Notes under the pieces: generated by a model
What the model was told of the DNA's origin: nothing
Databases searched by the model: none
What the model saw: the letters and a program-made list of their open reading frames with translations, nothing else
NCBI GenBank assembly: GCA_030427805.1
Contig: JAUICP010000003.1
Span: 641,758-705,757 of the forward strand
Source of the DNA: Bdellovibrionia bacterium
Lineage (GTDB): Bacteria > Bdellovibrionota > Bdellovibrionia > Bdellovibrionales > JAGQZY01
Length of the DNA stretch: 64,000 bases
Direction of reading: 5' to 3'
Made by a program: the position numbers and the translations under genes
Shown here: positions 60,504 through 64,000 of the stretch, one piece after another
Position numbering within the stretch: the stretch's first letter is position 1
How the letters are laid out: each line of letters opens with the position of its first letter

Positions 60504-61388
60504 ATGTTGAAAGAGGCAAAACTCGAAATCAAATTTGAAATTACCAACCCCTGGAACAATTATGCTTATTGGGACTCTCAAATACATACGGCCCGAAATG
60601 GCCACAGTGGTCTTTGGTTTGAAGTAGTTGAGGCCAATGTTTCTTTTGAAGTAAACAATAACATCTACTCTGAGGAAAGTTTTCCAATACTTGAATTTCT
60701 CGCCTCTGCGAGTAAATGGATAGAACAACCAAGCCAAAGATTTGATTTTTTCCCATCAGGCTATGATGAAAAACATCCTTTAATCTCATTTAGACAAAAT
60801 GATCAAATAATATCATTAAGCGGACAACTCTTCGGTGATAGTTCTGAAAACACCTCCCCTAAAGCTCTTCAAGAAAATCTCGACAGTCTTTACAATTCTT
60901 TAAGACTTTCGTGGAAAAAACTAAAAGGCGATGACATCTCAACCATGTCTGACAACCTTCTAGTATATAAAGAAAATCTGGTCTCTATTAATGCAATCAA
61001 CTTTGCAAACCTACTAACCCCTGGAAATTTTCAAGAGGCAGAAAAATGGCTTTCCCCCAGCTGCACCTATCAATACAAAGACTCCATTCTCAGAGGTGAG
61101 GAAATCATTAAAAGTTTTTCGGACAACCATGAAGGCGCTGTCAAAAAACTTGATGGAATCACTTACATTGATGGAACCGTTGAAAAAATTAATGGCAACT
61201 CCGTTTTTGTGATTATTAAAGACAAGATTTCTACCAAAGGCGAATCTTTTATTTACACAGATAGACTAGTCATCACTTGTAACGATTCAATCGGACACTC
61301 ATCCATAGAAAAAATTAAACACTCCCCAATTAAAGGGGAACGAGAAAAACTTTTAGAGTTTTTTCAAACTATGGGAGTTGACTGGTGA
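60504..61388 (+). CDS. Two-domain cytosolic protein with SnoaL/NTF2-like C-terminus
   Basis: A 294-residue protein without signal peptide or membrane helix. The N-terminal half (LEIKFEITNPWNNYAYWDSQIHTARNGHSGLWFEV, and SFRQNDQIISLSGQLFG) is beta-rich and resembles small proteins often seen in immunity or toxin loci; I cannot name a family. The C-terminal half (INFANLLTPGNFQEAEKWLSPSCTYQYKDSILRGEEIIKSF onward) has the pattern of an NTF2/SnoaL cone. It overlaps the beta-lactamase-like gene by four bases (GTGA) and stands first in its operon, behind palindrome copy 5. Confidence 0.6.
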   Translation: MLKEAKLEIKFEITNPWNNYAYWDSQIHTARNGHSGLWFEVVEANVSFEVNNNIYSEESFPILEFLASASKWIEQPSQRFDFFPSGYDEKHPLISFRQNDQIISLSGQLFGDSSENTSPKALQENLDSLYNSLRLSWKKLKGDDISTMSDNLLVYKENLVSINAINFANLLTPGNFQEAEKWLSPSCTYQYKDSILRGEEIIKSFSDNHEGAVKKLDGITYIDGTVEKINGNSVFVIIKDKISTKGESFIYTDRLVITCNDSIGHSSIEKIKHSPIKGEREKLLEFFQTMGVDW

Positions 61389-62794
61389 AGAAGCTACTCA
61401 ACTCAATTGGCTGGACATTTCTAGGTTTTTCGATCTTAATGAGCTTCACATTTCTGCCTTTGGCTACAATCATTGCCTTTTTCGAGCCCGTTAGCAGCGG
61501 AGACTCTGGTGGCCAGTGGTTCTATATTTTAATCTTATGCCTAATCACAGGACTTGCTGGCTTTGCTGTCTTATACCGTAATAAGAAACGTCAGCATGTA
61601 GAAACATCAACTTTTACCAGGCGCTACTTTAAGCTCGTTTGTTTCCAGGCTGCTGCCGTTATTATTACAGCTATTATTGCTCCATATAAAGAGGACCCAA
61701 GAAACTCCTCATTCGACCCTGTTAAAAAACTTATAGATAAAAAAAACGAATCTAAAACACATATTGGTCCATACGAAGGCACTTTTGTTTTATATAACTC
61801 AAGTTCAATTGAATATAACACTGTAAATTCTGAGCTAGCAAAAACAAGACTATCACCATGTTCTACATTTAAAGTACCTCACACTGTTTTCGGCCTTGAG
61901 CATGGGTACATTACCGGAAAAGACTTCTCACAAAAGTATGATCGCAATAAAAACCCACAGAAAGAATGGTGGCCAGAAGAGTGGTCCAAAGATCAAAACT
62001 TAGAATCTGCCATTCAAAATTCCGTTGTGTGGTTTTACCAAGAAGTCGCTCGAAATATCGGAAAAGAAAAAATGTCCGAATACCTAGAGAGACTTGACTA
62101 CGGAAACAAAGACATCGGCTCCGAAATAGACAAATTTTGGCTCAGCGCCTCTTTAAAAATATCTCCTCTTGAACAAGTAAAGACATGGAGCAGACTATTT
62201 TCAAACCATCCTAACTTTGACAAAAAGCATATAAAAATAGTCAAAGACATTATTATTCTAGAGAAGAGACAGGATTATACTCTCAGAGGAAAAACCGGCA
62301 CTTGTTCTTATCCAAATGGTAACTATGGAGCTTGGCTTGTCGGGTCCTTAACTAAGAAATATGATACTTACTATTTTGCCACCTATCTAAAGAGTAACGA
62401 TTTCAAACAAGTCACTTCTGACAGGCTACCTCTAACTAAAAAGATGCTTGCACAATTTGGAGCTATCTCAACAGATCACAAATCGCTTTCATATTCTTTT
62501 GAACCAGAAATTCAATGCACAATTGTTGAGATCAAAAATAATAGTAAAATCTTGGGTATTAAAGTAAACCAGTTCGATTCTGTTAGCAATGATGCTGTTC
62601 AATCAAAACTGACCATCGCAGGACAACCACTCAACACCAAACCGCGACAGATCAAAAAAAACCAAGACTTTGAAGAAATTGAAATCTCACAAATTAATCA
62701 AAAAGTTGTACTTAAAATTCATGGTGAGCCGATTTCAAGAAACGGAACTTTAGAACTAAATGGAGAGCAAATTGCCAAAATCACCTGTCACTAA
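61385..62794 (+). CDS. Membrane-anchored class D beta-lactamase-like protein
   Basis: A 469-residue protein starting at a GTG. Three membrane helices (about 10-32, 44-64, 83-99) precede a full OXA-type domain: STFK with Ser160 and Lys163, SVV at 213-215, YGN at 239-241, IDKFWLSASLKISPLEQV and KTG at 303-305. All class D catalytic motifs are intact, so it should form an acyl-enzyme with beta-lactams. Beta-lactamases are normally secreted. The BlaR1 sensor shares the fold but has a metalloprotease between helices that is missing here. A C-terminal extension of about 100 beta-rich residues has no counterpart I know. Confidence 0.85.
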   Translation: MKKLLNSIGWTFLGFSILMSFTFLPLATIIAFFEPVSSGDSGGQWFYILILCLITGLAGFAVLYRNKKRQHVETSTFTRRYFKLVCFQAAAVIITAIIAPYKEDPRNSSFDPVKKLIDKKNESKTHIGPYEGTFVLYNSSSIEYNTVNSELAKTRLSPCSTFKVPHTVFGLEHGYITGKDFSQKYDRNKNPQKEWWPEEWSKDQNLESAIQNSVVWFYQEVARNIGKEKMSEYLERLDYGNKDIGSEIDKFWLSASLKISPLEQVKTWSRLFSNHPNFDKKHIKIVKDIIILEKRQDYTLRGKTGTCSYPNGNYGAWLVGSLTKKYDTYYFATYLKSNDFKQVTSDRLPLTKKMLAQFGAISTDHKSLSYSFEPEIQCTIVEIKNNSKILGIKVNQFDSVSNDAVQSKLTIAGQPLNTKPRQIKKNQDFEEIEISQINQKVVLKIHGEPISRNGTLELNGEQIAKITCH

Positions 62795-64000
62795 AAACTC
62801 GCACTTCATCTACCAATTCAAAAGATCTTTGGCCTTCGCTCTAGACTTTTTTATATTGGGTATAATTCATACCGCATTAGATAATATTTTTTCTAGCATT
62901 GATAGCTATGTCTTTTACCTCTTATCAGCGACCATATTTTTCTCGTACTTCTTTCTTCTAGAGTATATATATTCTGACTCAACACTTGGAAAAAAACTTT
63001 TCAAATTCAAAGTTAAGTATTCTACCCAATCTCCTCTTCAATCCGCGTTAGTTAGGCATTCTGTTATTACGCTTTGGGGATCAGAACTCATATCTGGGAT
63101 TTTGAATATTAATGGATTTGCGTCGAGCAACTCGCTATCTACCGGATATGAGTCTTTTTTCATTTTCTATGCTTCTTTTAATCTTTTTAAAGGACTTTAT
63201 GATAAAAGTGGGACACTTATTCATGACATGCTCAGCTCAAGTCAGGTATCACCCACTTCAGAAGATGGACATTCTACTGTCGATTTAAGAAAGATTATTC
63301 TTCCAGGGGTTTTATCTGCACTTTGTGTTTTTGGAATAAATCAGTGGCAGAAACGATTAGATGTGATAACCCAAGAGGACCTTAGCCTATCTGAAAAAAT
63401 AAGACTCTCTAATAAAATATCGGATTCGTTCAAGAAAGTTACAGGCTTGAGGAATACTGTGGCCATTGGATCTACTAAAAGCTTAAAAAGTGGATACATA
63501 ATGAGGTCTATTACAATTACAGCTCCAGCAATCTCTGTGAGCAAGCTCTCTGACAACTCCGTCATAGTCGAAGCCCTAACCCAATTAAAAGACGAAGAAA
63601 AAATTTATTTTATATCAAAAGATTTTTCTTTGATAACAGTCATGTCCCAAGGGTTTTTTAGACTAAAAAAGGACAACCGACTTTTTCCTCATATAATTGA
63701 AGCTATGAAAAAAGAGTATTTCAATACTGAGAAATTCTCTGAAACAAAAGATATGATGCTTGGTAAGTGGACTGGCCAATCTATTAACCCTGAAAATGAA
63801 AAGTATAAGTGGACAGTCAACAGAAAAGACGATTTATCATTCGATATTTTATTTCAAAAAGAACTCAAAAATGGAAAAATAGAAGAGTCTACAGAAAAAG
63901 GTCAATGGATTTGCCTTGGAAATTACTATATCACATTAACCAAAGAAATTGATGGTAACAGTAAAGGTGATCAAATTTATGATGTCTATAAGATCTTGAG
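62772..64000 (+). CDS. RDD-family membrane protein, continues past right edge
   Basis: An open frame from a TTG at 62772 (TGGAG six bases upstream) overlaps the previous gene by 23 bases and runs off the window (409 codons seen). The N-terminus RSLAFALDFFILGIIHTAL, and TLGKKLFKFKVKYSTQSPLQSALVRHSVITLW, are typical RDD-domain helices. About four membrane segments are followed by a large soluble domain. The last part seen (MLGKWTGQSINPENEKYKWTVNRKDD) resembles a lipocalin-like strand pattern. It is the third gene of the beta-lactamase unit; its function is unknown. Confidence 0.72.
   Translation, partial: MPKSPVTKNSHFIYQFKRSLAFALDFFILGIIHTALDNIFSSIDSYVFYLLSATIFFSYFFLLEYIYSDSTLGKKLFKFKVKYSTQSPLQSALVRHSVITLWGSELISGILNINGFASSNSLSTGYESFFIFYASFNLFKGLYDKSGTLIHDMLSSSQVSPTSEDGHSTVDLRKIILPGVLSALCVFGINQWQKRLDVITQEDLSLSEKIRLSNKISDSFKKVTGLRNTVAIGSTKSLKSGYIMRSITITAPAISVSKLSDNSVIVEALTQLKDEEKIYFISKDFSLITVMSQGFFRLKKDNRLFPHIIEAMKKEYFNTEKFSETKDMMLGKWTGQSINPENEKYKWTVNRKDDLSFDILFQKELKNGKIEESTEKGQWICLGNYYITLTKEIDGNSKGDQIYDVYKIL

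Noticed and set aside
58581-61388. Gabija or PARIS two-gene defence system
   Set aside because: The gene after the OLD nuclease is not a UvrD-like helicase and is separated by its own promoter region, and the TOPRIM domain is fused to the ATPase, so neither system fits.
63634-63651. TGTCCCA half-site in the RDD gene
   Set aside because: It is inside coding sequence and the right half does not match TGGGWCA at four-base spacing.
37653-64000. Second copy of the tRNA-Gln 3' end (attR)
   Set aside because: I looked for CTACCCCATCCA-like sequence to the right of the tRNA and found none within the window. The right junction must lie outside.
1-64000. CRISPR arrays, rRNA genes, prophage structural genes
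   Set aside because: No regularly spaced 25-40-base repeats, no ribosomal RNA sequence and no capsid, portal or tail genes were seen.

Overview
The window looks like a chromosomal segment of a member of the Bdellovibrionota (Bdellovibrio-like bacteria) that carries the left part of an integrated conjugative element. The lineage assignment is an inference from gene content: a complete MoxR/DUF58/Bat operon, SpoVG, two lytic transglycosylases, an archaeal/eukaryal-type single-chain glycyl-tRNA synthetase, a stand-alone RNA resembling a cyclic di-GMP aptamer (similar to the merRNA known from Bdellovibrio), and an extragenic repeat of a type I associate with that group. No ribosomal RNA or marker gene is present to settle the species.

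Bases 1 to about 37,650 are ordinary chromosome. In order they hold a metallopeptidase fragment, an outer-membrane barrel protein, an acetyltransferase, ftsY and smc with a complex repeat between them, pyruvate phosphate dikinase, glycyl-tRNA synthetase, an Mrp-type ATPase, the aptamer-like RNA, an exported protein whose stop codon was hit by an insertion sequence, mltD and slt, a polyprenol-linked glycosyltransferase cluster, a di-haem cytochrome, the Bat operon, an M48-like protein with a degenerate zinc site, a DUF1844 protein, an HtrA protease, spoVG and tRNA-Gln(UUG).

From tRNA-Gln to the right edge the DNA is an integrative element. Next to the tRNA lie a tyrosine integrase, an excisionase-like gene and a helically phased array of 7-bp repeats. 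A long leftward operon (about 50,463 to 39,062) encodes a type IV secretion apparatus resembling TraA/VirB2, TraL/VirB3, a TraC/VirB4 ATPase split in two, VirB5/TrbJ, VirB6, TraE/VirB8, TraK/VirB9, TraB/VirB10, an FtsK-like coupling ATPase and a replication-relaxation protein. No relaxase, VirB11 or second att site is visible, so the element must continue to the right of the window.

The most unusual part is a tightly overlapping leftward operon at 58,122 to 52,069: a sigma-54-dependent response regulator, a radical SAM/SPASM enzyme, a small protein with a twin-arginine-like signal, an OppA-family lipoprotein without a transporter, and a hybrid sensor kinase. A good sigma-54 promoter lies in front of it. 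Five copies of an 18-bp palindrome (TGTCCCA-N4-TGGGWCA) lie at the promoters of this operon, of the transfer operon and of the two rightward cargo units. I infer a peptide-based sensing circuit that controls transfer and cargo genes. The cargo is an OLD-family nuclease (probable phage defence) and a three-gene unit with a membrane-anchored class D beta-lactamase-like protein.
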